A stretch of DNA of 64,000 nucleotides from Apostichopus japonicus (GCF_037975245.1 NC_092574.1:15601213-15665212), one strand, 5' to 3'. Shown: positions 1 through 15,930, counted from the first letter of the stretch. Numbers and translations are program-made. Notes: generated from the letters alone by a model not told the origin.

Positions 1-960
1 TACATAGGCTCACAATACAACTATATAGCCGAGCACCTTTCCCATAGTTAGTTCAGCTTTCATGATTCCATTGCAAATATACATACGCATAATACCAGTA
101 GTATTGCAAGGTTACCCGTCTTGAGAAGACTAACGTTTGATTTCCAGTTTGATGAAACGTTGCCAGCGATTCAAACGGCAAAATGAGGATGTGGGGATTG
201 TACCTCCTCTTTTCAACATCACACAAGAAAATAGTTATTAGCACAACCTCATTTGCGTGTAGATCTATCTTTAGAATGACCCAAATAATACTCATTATAT
301 GTCTCAGAATGCCTAGATTTGTTTTCCTCATGGATACTTCAGAACCGCCTACATGTGTGTCAGCTTCAGCGAGTCCAGGACCACATGTGCCCTTCTTTTC
401 ATAGCATTGGATCCACCCTGCTATAAATTCTAAACAAGTTAGCTGATTGGTCTCAACTATAGTCAACTGTCATTTCAGATCATATCATCAAGAAAGATAT
501 TTCATGACATTTTCCAATTTTCTTTTAGGATTTAAAACTAATGATAAAGTGTAATGGACCTTCACTTTACTGATAAATTTTAATCACGCTACTGTACCGA
601 CTTAGTCATATTTGGTAGGTTAAGTAAACTTTCCATACCTAATGCAAACGATAGTCCTACAGCAAACCCATACATTTTCTTTGACAAAAAAAATTAGAAT
701 CCAATACATTATATGATCCACTTCAACTTAGACGTACCCTTGAGCTTTGGTATTAACATTTTTTATGATGGGATATAGGTAAATACTCAAAAAGAATGAA
801 ACCGTTGATTCATAAAGTGCCTTTTACGTGACATTTAACAACTTGATATCATCCCATATATGTAGGCGAGATATTCGCCGACAAAAGAATGGCAAGAAAA
901 GCAAGTTGTTTTTTTTTCCAACGTTCACGGCTGCCGCAGTCCAAATGTTCCAACCGGTAG
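1..960. other. gene-free stretch, nothing recognised
   Basis: AT-rich sequence with only short open frames on both strands (longest about 137 codons, minus strand, 53-466). None shows a recognisable domain, a splice-consistent continuation or biased composition. I see no repeat boundary here. Confidence 0.6.
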
Positions 961-974
961 CCACGTAAAGTATA

Positions 975-996
975 CCAATGGAGGTATAACCATTGG
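975..996. repeat. short hairpin, CCAATGG/CCATTGG arms
   Basis: Seven-base arms (975-981 and 990-996) surround a GAGGTATAA-type loop. It resembles the hairpins at 6837-6857 and 22727-22761, which share the CATGGAGGTA core, and it abuts the dispersed repeat beginning near 999. Confidence 0.4.
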
Positions 997-998
997 CG

Positions 999-1440
999 TT
1001 TTAAAGGGATATTCCGGTGGCATTCAAAGCCAGGCTTAAATTGATGACAAATATATTCCACAGTTAGCAATAATAATCTCATCCCAAATTCGAGATATGG
1101 TTGATTGAATGTATTATATTTTGACTGATTTAACTCTTGGTTCTTCCCTGGAGTGAATTACAGTATGTGGTTTATGATGTCATCTGGGTAATGTTCGTCA
1201 AAAACATTATACTAATTTAGGCTATTATTATCATTTATTTATATATTATATTATTATGATTTATACTTTAAAACGGTTACATTCGAAATACTTGCCTAGA
1301 TGCATATCAATGTTCTTTGTAGATACAGTTTTCATCAAAATGCAACAGCTTCTGTGCAACTCGAACCTTTCAGATATGTATGAAATTTAAAGAAAATACG
1401 TAAGTGATGAGATTTAAGAGGCGTTTGGCTACACCTACGC
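999..1440 (+). repeat. dispersed repeat family A, copy 1
   Basis: This stretch aligns by eye with 39794-40245. Shared landmarks in the same order are a TTAAAGGG(G/A)TATTC(T/C)GGTG start, a CCCAAA(C/T)T(T/C)GAGATATG block followed by TTGATTGAATG, a TTTGACTG(A/G) block and a TTCATCAAAATGCA block. A third copy lies inverted at about 25133-25345. I see no coding potential and cannot name the class; the TTAAAGG start would fit a MITE terminus. Confidence 0.6.
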
Positions 1441-1634
1441 AGCTTAGTTCTTTTACTAGGGGCTTAGACTAATCCTACTCACACTACCTTCCGAATTGCG
1501 GCTTGAAATTTTCCTATTTCAGACTATTTGATTCAACCACAGAAACTTTGCCGATTGGTACTAAGACTTGACAAGAATTTCGCCACTGAAAAATTGTATG
1601 TCTTTCTGGGTTATATTCCATCACCCAAGTGTAG

Positions 1635-2000
1635 GCTTGGCCCTAAGCTAACCTAACTTAGACGGAGGCTAGGCTAAATTAGTACTGGCTAGTACTAGGC
1701 TAACACGTTATAGTCCTAGGCGCCTCCATCATACCCTAGCCTAGGCCTAGAAAAGGCCTATCAAATCTGTACCATAACAAGCCTAACGTTACGGGCTGCG
1801 CGGTTTCTGCCCTGTGACTTACTTGACATAGGCATACACATGGCAGATAGGCTACAATGACATTCCCTTCCAGCCTATTAACATTAGTACGAGTTCTAAA
1901 ATTATTAGGACTAGCCTAGGGCCTATAGCCATACTATACTAATTACTATAGTTTGTATTTGCCAAGCCTAGGCTGGTACCAGCCTATCACTACTACTAGT
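1635..2000. repeat. AGGCCTA/CCTAGG-rich simple region
   Basis: Short words such as TAGGCTA, CCTAGGC and AGGCCTA recur densely and irregularly with no fixed period. A similar patch occurs at 62755-62945. It may be a degenerate low-complexity repeat. I see no gene in it. Confidence 0.5.
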
Positions 2001-2512
2001 ACTAGTATAGTCAGTATTGCGAAGTTCGCCATACTGCGAAGTTCGGGCACCCTAAGAAATACACGATTTTCACCATGAAAACCTACAGGAAGAGCCAAAT
2101 TTCACCAAAAAGTACGAAGCTACAGTTATTTTCTCTCCAAAATGACCCGTGTGCAAGAAATTACTTACATATTTGTCAATAAAATGACGAAGATCTATGA
2201 AGTCTGTTATAATTACTGAAAGAGCAACAGCGCCACCAATTTTTACCAGCGCCACACTGTAGGTTGCGTGGCCGAAATTCGCAATACTCTAGCAAGAAAT
2301 ACCAGTTCCACAATCACGAAGAATCTTCTTGGAAAACAACGTGAAAACAGTTTGCAGGAAAGAAAGTTTGGCCGTGTATCGTACTATAACAAAATTCTCC
2401 CACCATATGAAGTATATTTTCAAATGATTTATACCAGAAGATTTAGTTTTGGGGTGTTTTAAGTCTTAAGTGGGCGAACTTCGAAGTCACCATCCTACTA
2501 GTAGTAGCCTAA
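2000..2512. mobile_element. candidate MITE with imperfect inverted ends
   Basis: The left end (ACTACTACTAGTA, then two copies of GCGAAGTTCG near 2019-2045 and CACCCTAAGAAA) is mirrored at the right end (TTAAGTCTTAAGTGGG, CGAACTTCG near 2474, then CTACTAGTAGTAG near 2496-2508). The inverted match is interrupted by gaps, and I could not define a target-site duplication. The two short open frames inside (2070-2255 and 2268-2462) show no transposase motif. Confidence 0.4.
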
Positions 2513-2892
2513 TAAATCTTCCTTAATTCTGAAAAACCGACTGAACTAGGCTAAGAATTGACTGTTAGACCGCTAAATAGCTTAAGTGAGTTCTGTAAAG
2601 AAGAAATTACACTAACCGTTTACCAAGTTACCTATCAATGTTGAACAAATTGAATATAATACTCTACTGTTCAAGCGAGCAATAACATACTCACTCGTGA
2701 CCTAACGTACGTATACCGCCCGGCCGGTCATATCACAATCGTGAGGTGGTCTTAACCAATTATGTAACCACTGAGCAATACTTCTAAACCAAATCTTACG
2801 GATACATATAACTCTTTGGCATATCCGTGAAGTATACCCCATCCGTTAACAAATAATCTTGCACGGGTACGTGGAATCAGGATTTTAAAGAG
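2513..2892. other. gene-free stretch, nothing recognised
   Basis: No coding frame, repeat or structured element is recognised between the candidate element on the left and the hAT-like MITE on the right. Confidence 0.5.
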
Positions 2893-2900
2893 GATGGGTG

Positions 2901-3191
2901 CAGGCGCGTAGCCAGGAATTTGCCAAGGGAGGGGCGAAACTGTAGATTCGGCATTGCAAACTATCTAAGCGTAGCGCCACCATAGGTTGGCGCGAAGCGT
3001 ACAAGAAAATTTTGTCTGAAAATGCCTCCCAGATCGCTGGAAATGGCACTTCCCAGGCCTTGTAAGTTGCATCTTAGCATTTTCTCTTTTGAAAATACTA
3101 GCGATATCATAAAAACATTAATTTTTTTTAAAAATATGCTCAAGGGGGGGGCGGCTTCCCCCTTCGCCCCCCCCCCTTGGCTACGCGCCTG
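2901..3191. mobile_element. hAT-like MITE, family 1, full-length copy
   Basis: A 291-bp non-autonomous element. Its ends are perfect 14-bp inverted repeats (CAGGCGCGTAGCCA at 2901-2914 and its reverse complement at 3178-3191). It is flanked by a perfect 8-bp direct duplication GATGGGTG (2893-2900 and 3192-3199). An 8-bp duplication with CAGG-type termini is characteristic of hAT transposons. Inside are a module with GCGTAGCGCCACCAT, a module with CACTTCCCAGGCCTTG, and a G-tract and C-tract next to the right end. No transposase is present, so it must have moved in trans. The short frames crossing it are not genes. Confidence 0.85.
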
Positions 3192-3199
3192 GATGGGTG

Positions 3200-4350
3200 T
3201 AAACCTAGGGTAGTTGGAGGGGAGGGGGTATGGGCATGAATACATTTCAGAGTGAAATGGTGCATTCTAGGGCATATTTAGGCCATGTTTTTGGTTTAAA
3301 AATAGGTCTACACGCTAGATTGTGCTAATATCTATACTATAGTAAGCGCGAAGGAGAGTTTACAGCTCCAAACCCATGCACCTGGTTCCGCGCATGATAT
3401 TTTCCTTACTACGTTTCGCTACAAAACAACCTAATGGAGGACCAGCTGGTTTCATTTCTTCCTTCATTTCATTTTTGTTCCAACGGGGAGGTGTACGCAC
3501 TCCCGTCATTATTTCGAGTAACAGTGCTCAATATAGGCCTACTATACCTTGGTGCCTACAGACATTTTTATTTAAGTGAGGAAAAAATATGTGCACGTAC
3601 TATAGTGCCAACATTTGCATCATTTTATCTAAATTTGGGTCGTAGAGGTTTAATCGATGCCAGTCTTTACGGCTTTGCGCCGCTTGTGCTATGAAATTTT
3701 AGCCCACCCCCCCCCCCCACGGGCCCCGATAGAAACATTATACTCATACTGCCAGTAAGAATGCTTTGAAGAGGGACATAATCGTAATACAGTATTCAAA
3801 AATATCCCAACTGGGTGATAGAACAATGTATTAGTAATTAACATAGTGCATGCTCTGAGGAGCTGACGTCATCAAACAAGTAAAAGTCTTAAAGGAGCAT
3901 ACCTGAGATTGAGGATTTTTTGTTTGAGGAGTAGGAATCTCTTGCAAACCTTAATAGCTATTCATTTTCTGTTCTCTTGACCAATGGCATACTAAGACTA
4001 CGGTATCTATGAGCATGACGTTGAGTGAATTACCATCATAACCATCCGTCATACTTCCACAGTAATACTTTGAACCTCTCTGGTAACAGCTGGGTGTGTG
4101 ACTTAGTAACCGTAGTTCCTTAATTAGTGGATATTATTACATTTTACAAGAGTTTGATCATTTTGAAAATGAAATATTCTGCTCTTAGATGATAGACACA
4201 CTGTTGCATTGTAGTGGAAATCACACACGACATTTTCCATGCATGTTATAACCGTGGCCAATATTGATCATAACCAGCCGAATTCCGATACAGACTCTTT
4301 TCGTTACTAATGAAAAAAAACGCATTTTTTATATTGCTTATAGTATTATA
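3200..4350. other. gene-free stretch with C-tract and repeat traces
   Basis: Nothing codes here that I can support. A C homopolymer lies at about 3707-3719. A segment near 3855-3960 carries GAGCTGACGTCATCAAAC and TTAAAGGAGCAT. The first is mirrored by GATGATGACGTCAGCTCC near 6750, so it probably belongs to a dispersed repeat present in both orientations. Confidence 0.45.
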
Positions 4351-4358
4351 ACGAAGAT

Positions 4359-4610
4359 CAGGCGCCTAGCCAGGAATTTGCCAAGGGAGGGCGAAACTGT
4401 AGATTCGGCATTGCAAACTATCTAAGCGTAGCGCCACCATGTTGTCTGAAAATGCCTCCCAGATCGCACTTCCCAGGCCTTGTAAGTTGCATCTTAGCAT
4501 TTTCTCTTTTGAAAATACTAGCGATATCATAAAAACATTAAAAAAATTTTAAAATATGCTCAAGGGGGGCGGCTACCCCCTTCGCCCCCCCCCCCTTGGC
4601 TACGCGCCTG
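4359..4610. mobile_element. hAT-like MITE, family 1, internally deleted copy
   Basis: A second copy of the element at 2901-3191, in the same orientation and 252 bp long. The left terminus reads CAGGCGCCTAGCCA (one difference from copy 1) and the right terminus matches copy 1. A perfect 8-bp duplication ACGAAGAT flanks it (4351-4358 and 4611-4618). It lacks about 30 bp of copy 1 that follows GCGCCACCAT, plus a few bases near CAGATCGC. The G/C tracts near the right end are kept. The different target duplications show independent insertions. Confidence 0.85.
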
Positions 4611-4618
4611 ACGAAGAT

Positions 4619-7555
4619 ATGCAACAGACGAAGACCAAATGGGAAACGGTTGTGAAAGATATTGATCTGAATATACTCTGCAAATGGACACTGAATAATA
4701 CTCGGACACTCGGAATACTTGCATGAGAATGACATGTTACGTAACAACGGACATTTCTGTACAATAAAGCTGTACGATGATGCTTCACTGTTCATTGGCC
4801 TATATCCTGTACCCTAACGGTAACGTTATCTTTCACATTCCAATTTAGTAACCGCAATCTAGTAACCGCTTTGTGCCAAGTGTTACACGTATATACTGTA
4901 CAATCAAAATCTGATCTGTTCAGTGCATATTCACTAATCCTTAAATCTGATCGTAGTACTTATATCTATCTCTATTCCAAGGGACTCGTGACACACTCGC
5001 TTGCCGTTACATCGTCATATAATCATACAGTTCCAGTCTCGATGTATACATGATAAGACTGAGTTTTGAAAATGGATCAAGTTGTTTGGTTTTCGTGCCC
5101 AGGTTCTTTTTTGGGTAACTTTCTTTAAAGAAAAAGGTATATATCTGGCTGTTTTAACGGGCGGTAGGCCTGTATGCATGTTTCCGAGATCAAATATAGA
5201 CAAATTTCACCGTCACTGACAGCAAAGTTAAAGGAACTTCTAAAGGAAATCAAATCTCATTCAAAATCTGTTGAAAGTTTTCGAAAAGCTTTTTTCATTC
5301 AAAGAAATACATATTCGAAGTTTTGATCAATCTGGGAAACTCATTAGCCTAATTATGTGCAAACTATGACGTGGAGTGTTGCGCTCGTTAAACTTTCTTA
5401 TTTTAGGTGTTAATAATTAGGTAACCCTGAATTACAATCCCACATATATCATTCAAGTGAACAATGTGATGTTTCAGCTCCTTTCGAAGAAGACAGTAAA
5501 ATATTTCCAAAAATTGTCTAAGTCCACAAACCTACGTTCAGTGTCCTTGAAATGAAGGTTGTAAAAACAAAGGAATCGAAAATTAGGCAGTTACTCCCTT
5601 TACATCATCAATGTTCATAATATTATGAGCTAATAAATAAAGCTAGAATTAAGAAAAGACTTCTAAAATGGTCAATCTTTGATGGATTTTGATGGAAGTT
5701 GCAGCTATATTCATAATTTCTATTGCGTATTCTATAGAGTGATTAGGACATTGTTGTGCATAGGTTCCGTATACCTTTAAAATCACCCAAATTGCACATA
5801 TATAGGCCTATACATGTCTACATCATCATCAAGTTTGATGTATATAGGTCAGTCTTCGGGACTGTTCCAATTTTTATACGATTTGCACGCAACCGACGGG
5901 TATACCTGTATAAAACAATACAATAGCATATATAGGCCAACATTGACAAGTTAGTATTGTGTACCTATCCTATAATTAGCGGTACTTACCGTTATATGTC
6001 AGATTTTAATTATTTGTCCAATCTTCTCTGTACTAACAAACATCCCCCCAACATAAGTCATTTGAAATACCTCACTGAAACAATAGGAGCTCCAGAGTTC
6101 CTCGTGAAGTAGTCTCTAAGCTTTCCCTGTACAGAATGCAAACATATAACGTGTGATTCCACGTAACTGCGTGACCCTATGGCATTACACGCGAATTGTC
6201 CCATTGATAAGAATTGTTCAGATCCAGCTGCCTGATATGTTGGCAGACTGGTGACATTTTATCACACGTGCATCAAAGGATTAAAGACGTTTTCGCTGGG
6301 ATTCTTTAACTAGCAGCGGTATATAGATTTATATGCATTAGAATGCGGTATTGGCTTTGAGTCCCATATGAGAACGGGATACATATTTGCCTACATATTT
6401 CTGACTGCAGCTTGCCACATAATGTTACAACGAATGACATGCTGCGTGAGGTTGAGTCTAGGACTCTCCCTAGAGACCTTTTTGAACCCAGACATCTTTG
6501 TACAAGAAGTTCAAAGTGAGACACGTTACAGTTTATATGCAAGGTTACGAGTCTCATGTGTTGTCGTCGGTCTTCATCAGTTCAGATGGAACACACATGA
6601 CTTAAAAGGATCGCTTATTTTAGTCAGAATTTTTGCCGACGACAAGAAAAAAATGATTGCTGAAAAAGGTTTATATAAAGTTCCGGGTTTCAAGATATTC
6701 GCCTCTAAAATCTGCTAAATTTCTGGAATACTTTTTTAAGACTAATTTGATGATGACGTCAGCTCCTCGGTACACCCCTAAATATTAATCCATTGTATTC
6801 AAAATTCCAATAACTCTAAAAATTTGTTCGTTTAACCATGGAGGTAAAACCTCCATGTTTTAACTTTCATACAGATAACAGAGCTTCCTTCGATAACAAC
6901 TGTAACCATTTGTCCATGTCAAATTTGTAACACATTTTAAACATGTCATTTGAGGCCATAAAGGTCTCTTGTTTTTCACAAAGTTGACTTTTGTGTTGCA
7001 TCTGCAGGCTGAGGACTACAAAGTCCAGCCATTTTATAGCTGATGAACCTCAGCCGTATAGGGTCTTTTCTGAAACAGTAAACATGGTATCGAGAAGAAA
7101 AAAACATGCGCTGCGGGTCGCATTGTTGTTTAGCAGTCTAAACAGCATTTCAAAATTAAAACGGTATTGTACCATGCATCCTTTAACAGTCGGGTAGTGT
7201 TTATAAATTTAAGCTAATTACCCAACAAACGATGGATGTTTAAACCGTCACATTAATTTAATGGAGCAGTTCAAGGGTATCTTCTTTCTTAACGCGGGTT
7301 TTAATTCCACCGGTCTGACTTCGATCAATTGAGCATCGATTCTTTCAGCGAGCAGAAAATAGAACTTACATATACCTACATGATATAGGCTATAACAAAA
7401 TCCAAAAAAGATGATACGTACTAGAGGTTATATTTTTGTTTCTCATTTGTACTTTGGGCAGACCCAGTATATTTACTTGGAGGGAATGTGGCACGTGCTC
7501 GCGGACGCCGACTACCGTTGTGAAAGAGCTTAGAACGTCGATTAATTTCTTTCTT
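4619..7555. other. gene-free stretch, nothing recognised
   Basis: No gene is supported. The longest open frame (plus, 6368-6718, 116 codons) has no recognisable domain and lies in sequence of intergenic composition. A segment around 6640-6790 ending in GATGATGACGTCAGCTCC looks like part of a dispersed repeat. A short hairpin at 6837-6857 is listed separately. Confidence 0.5.
6837..6857. repeat. short perfect hairpin CATGGAGGT/ACCTCCATG
   Basis: Nine-base perfect arms (6837-6845 and 6849-6857) with an AAA loop. It belongs to the same core family as the hairpins at 975-996 and 22727-22761, which suggests a shared mobile-element module rather than a regulatory site. Confidence 0.5.
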
Positions 7556-7608
7556 CCCCACCCCACCCCACCCACCCACCCCACCCACCCACCCACCCAC
7601 CCACCCCA
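7556..7608. repeat. CCCACC/CCCA low-complexity tract
   Basis: A C-rich minisatellite-like tract built of CCCA and CCCCA units. Open frames through it (Gly/Val/Trp-rich on minus, Pro/Thr/His-rich on plus) are artefacts of the simple repeat. Confidence 0.85.
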
Positions 7609-11455
<3,847 letters not shown>

Positions 11456-11842
11456 TGCATTCCTAGAAATGAAACTTAATCCATATCCTATATATAGTGA
11501 TATGTATTTCATGCAGTACTAAAGTCTCACATTCTGCAAAGTAATCAACCGTGACGAGCCAGTCGCTTTCAATCATATACTATTTCAATCAACTGTATAT
11601 ACTGATACCATATAACTTTGTGATTTGTTATTCACCGGTATAACATATAGAACAACTGATAGGGAAGGTGGGTGCGGGGAGAGGGGGGGGGGGATATCTG
11701 AGGAGGCTAAATCACGATACATATAGTGAAACAAAACCAGCCCAGAAAGAAAACCAAACTGATTTGCTTTTCTTTTATGTTGGATAAGTTAAGAATAACA
11801 TTTTACTTTAACACTATCATGTTGCAGGTGGCGACCAGATAA

Positions 11843-12247
11843 AGGCCCGGTCACACTATACCGATATTTTATCGGAATACTATCCGATTTTCCCAGAGGA
11901 ATCGAAACAGACAGTTTTTCGTTCGGGTCTTCTAGCCACAGTGATAAAGGACCTGATTTGCTATCTGTTGAGCCATTCCGATGTGGAATAGCCCTCTCCT
12001 AACTTTTGATATTGACTCCGTTTCCTTTTATCGGTTAGCTATCCGATTTCTCTTCCGATTTTTATCGCTTTTCGATGTGACGTCACTTCAGAATGTAGTC
12101 AGTTCTAGAACCCCTCAGATTTGAAGTAGGTATTCGAATATTCTACTGCATTCATTACATTCACTACCACAAACCTCACTCTTCGGCCTTAAATCGGAAA
12201 AATCGGACCGTATTTCGATAAAATATCGCTGTAGTGTGACCGGGCCT
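11843..12247. mobile_element. PIF/Harbinger-like MITE with TAA duplication
   Basis: A 405-bp element with long inverted ends. The outer 15 bases AGGCCCGGTCACACT are perfect at both ends, and similarity continues for about 50 bp through CGATATTTTATCG with a few mismatches. It is flanked by the direct duplication TAA (11840-11842 and 12248-12250), the 3-bp TWA target type of PIF/Harbinger elements. No transposase or Myb-like frame is inside, so it is non-autonomous. A 3-bp duplication is weak evidence alone; superfamily placement rests on it plus the inverted ends. Confidence 0.7.
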
Positions 12248-12250
12248 TAA

Positions 12251-15200
12251 GGCACAGGGTCGCTATATGCCAGGCAATGTTGTGATTTGTTATTAAGTCA
12301 TATAGGCATATAAAGGAAGCAAGGACGGAGGAGGGAGAGCGAAGAGGAGAGGAGGGGAGAACAAAATAGAGATGCATAAAATTGCAAATGACTTCATTTA
12401 CTTCCTTTTGGAATGATTAAGAATCGATCGTATTGTATACTGTTGTATCACTGTATATCAATGTCGCGATGTGGTGTATCCTATTATGTGCTAAGCAAAA
12501 CAAAAAGTAAAAATACAATGGACAGGGGGCGCAACGTCATCACCCTATAGACAGCATATTTAAAAACAAATAGCTATTTTACAATACATAAATATACAAA
12601 ATGTACCGTACGGGTAAGTGAGGTACCGAATTAAACAGTTGAACATTCTTCAACATTATTTCAAGCGTTGCGAAATGTAACATCAACCATTCCGCATCTA
12701 AGCACCCTCTATTGTACCCAAAATGTTGAAAGGCCTGGAACCCTCTCTTGGAGGCTATACATATAACAGCTTAGCCCCGCCCCGTAGTACAAACATGGGG
12801 GTTACGCCCCTAACAACGAATAAGGTCTTGGTCGTGAGTGGGTGTTGAATTGCTTGTATATGCTGTCAAAATATTGTTTTGGTCGAGTTATTATTAGAGA
12901 TTAATGGATGAATATTAACTTTAAACTTGTACGGAAGAGTCGACATAGCTGTCATTCGGGCTAACCAAGTTAAAGGACCACCAGCAGATAGTTAGCATAG
13001 TTTCTAAAGGTGAATATATAAGGAACGTTTGGAACATTTATTAGTACATTAGTTGTGTTTGTGTTTTCTTTCTGTTCGACTATTACATATTCACATTAAA
13101 AGTTGCAAGCCGACAGTCACGCTTAAAGTATATAATACGCTTAGAATTAAAAGTTTACACGTCACACGGTAAGGTTAAGGGATAAGTTATTCTTAGAGAG
13201 CTGTAATTCTAAAGATAACAAGTAATTACAAATTCTGAGCATTTTCATTATTTTCCCTGCACTTTCCAGGTATTAGAAACACAAAATATAAGTCCTCTGT
13301 CGGCTAAAACAGGGTCTCCTCTTTCAAAATTCAATGCCTTTCTGATGACTTTGCGAGCCCACAAATTCAATTACTGGTATACCGTATATACCCCTTCATG
13401 CTAACATTACTCTGTTTATGGTTGGTTCAAACGTACATTCCATATTTAGACTATTTACAGAGGAAACTTTTTGTGTACATAATCTTATTTAATATCTCCC
13501 TCGGTGTATGGTGTGTAACTTGATCTAACATGTAATCAAATAAAGTGCTTCTAAAACTCTGGCAAATCACACACAAAAAATGTTATAAAAGTGAACTTTG
13601 TACACTTATATAAGGACAGAACGATGTATTAAAGTGTGCTCGTTATAGTTATCAATCAGAAGACTTGTCACTTATCATTGCTCAGTACATGAAAGGTTAT
13701 TTTTTTTGTTTTTAAAGTCAGCGTAAGTTAAGCAGAAATTTCGAAATCCGCAATAGCGAAAAGGAAGTAAAGATTATATGCCTATTCCAATAGCTCACAC
13801 TAACGAGAGACTCAAAAGTACCGCATTATATACCATCAAACATCTACTTTAAGCCTAAACAGACATAAATCCAGCCAAGCTGGTCATGTCGTCGACAATA
13901 TGTGGAACAGGTATAGTTAGCAACTAACGTGCAGGGAGTAACACAGGTGACACCACCAGGAGAGCCATCCATAATAATCAACGAATTGGAAAAGTGAAAT
14001 CAGGACTTACCAAAGATACAATACAAAGAGTCTCCGTGTTTATTCTGATATAGTTTCTTCGGGCAATAAATAGCCTCCCTCAGCCCTCACTCGTTGCAGG
14101 AATAAAACTTTCTTTAGAATTCGTCCTTATACTAAGCCCCGACTTTGAATATCAAACCCCCGAGGAAGAAACCAATGTGCTAGTGGGTCATTCCATATAA
14201 ACCTGTATAAGGAAAAAACAGCCCATGCAGGGCGGATTAAATCGTGGGAACAGATACAAGAAATATTTCATATAATATTATAACATATTTATCGTAGGCG
14301 TAGGAACAAGGGACAGAAGTGACAGCTTGCCCTACACCCATTTTTCAAATTGGCGCTAGGAGCATGTTTCTGCAAATAGTGGACATTTTGAAATAGCATA
14401 GTCGAAAACCTGGTAAAAGTATCTCAATTGAGATACATAGTAAAACTTTCAGTATCACAGTTTGTTACTTCCAGAGATAAAAGTCGAATTTTTGAAAAAG
14501 AAACAGTCAAGGATTCAAAGATAAAAGCGAAGTTGAAGGAAAAGAGCAAAGTTTGAGATAGAACAGTTGAGATTTTGGGATAAAATGTCCAAATTCTCAA
14601 TGACCCATCCGGGCCACTGTATAGCATCTACAAAAGTGGCTTCTGGTTTTCTGACCCCCACCCCTCCTCCCCTTCACACTTTTTCATAGCTTCTATATAT
14701 ATACGCTACTGAGAATACTCTAATAGGAAAGGAAGGAACCCTATAGGTAAAGGATATGATGAAATCGATTCTTTTGAGATGCCTGATCACGCCAATCAAG
14801 GAAAACTTTGCTATTTTACAACAAAAAAAGAAGAAAGAAAGGTTAATATTATTATCACTAATCAGGGGCAAAAGTATTTCCCCTACCGCTCTGAAATGAT
14901 TCCTTATACACATCTGTCACTATATCCCCGGAGTAATCTTCAATATATATTGCGATAGTTTACAGTAATAATTCAGTACATTCTGGGGTGACGTCACTGC
15001 GAGGTAACTTATACAGCTGTCGTGGCCAGATCCATAGATGGATGTCAAGATGGATCCAGGTTAGTTTCTGAATCGTGAGATTGTGTCCCAAAATTATCAC
15101 ATGTACAAACAAAGTAGAGTTATCTCATAGGGCTGACAAAAATGATCAGTTATGAGAATACATAAACAAAGGGGCCAGAAATTAACGTATATTGAGTCAT

Positions 15201-15930
15201 TTTTAAAATGCAGTTAAATGTTTAACCATTGTAAACTGTCAGAATTATGAGATGTTCTGTTGTAAAATTTGGTTCTAAATATCCATCTTAATATATCTTC
15301 TTTAACGGGCAATGCATGTTGGCATGAGAAGGCATATATATACAGAAAAACGAGATCAAACAAAATACAAATAAGAATATAAGAATTTTGCCGACCGATA
15401 ATGAACTTTGTCAACTTGTGAAATTGGTAACGGTGAATACGAAGGACCACCTTCCTCATATGCCGCCCTATGCAATGACTACACCCAGCTCCTTCCTAAA
15501 TCCAGAAGTTCTTTGATTTCAAAAATGTATGCACACCCACACAGACAGACAGAAAAAAAACTGTAAAAAAGTAAGTATGTATAGATACTATACAGATATT
15601 ATTGTAACAGTATCGTCTCTGTTGGAGACGAAATATATTCTCTCATAACGTTTCTATTGGAAACACATGTGCCACAGTTACCTAAATGACTCTGTCGGGA
15701 ATCGATAGCATGCAAGTTGTTCTGTACTAGTGAAGGCGTACATAGAAAGCGTCTTACAACAGTCCTTTGCAGTAGAGAAAACCTTGAAGGTATATGCGAT
15801 ACGTCTACATCCGGCATTTCAACCTAGTACTATACACGCAGGCAAGCTGCGTTGAATGTTTTGTGTGCGCGCGTCATCATCCAGTTATGAACGATCCTGC
15901 GTGCCAAGTCGACACTTGGCCTAAACCTGC
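12251..15930. other. gene-free stretch, nothing recognised
   Basis: Only short open frames of intergenic composition. Around 14294-14345 the words CGTAGGCGTAGGA and TTGGCGCTAGGAGC resemble the end of the 23073-23440 element family, but no matching second end or duplication was found. The rest shows no gene, RNA or clear repeat. Confidence 0.5.

Noticed and set aside
849-1082. Minus-strand open frame of 77 codons
   Set aside because: It lies across dispersed repeat family A, whose other copies do not keep the frame open.
6368-6718. 116-codon plus-strand open frame with a hydrophobic start resembling a signal peptide
   Set aside because: No family match I recognise, no coding-like composition, and its 3' part merges into a probable dispersed repeat. 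A transcript would change this view.
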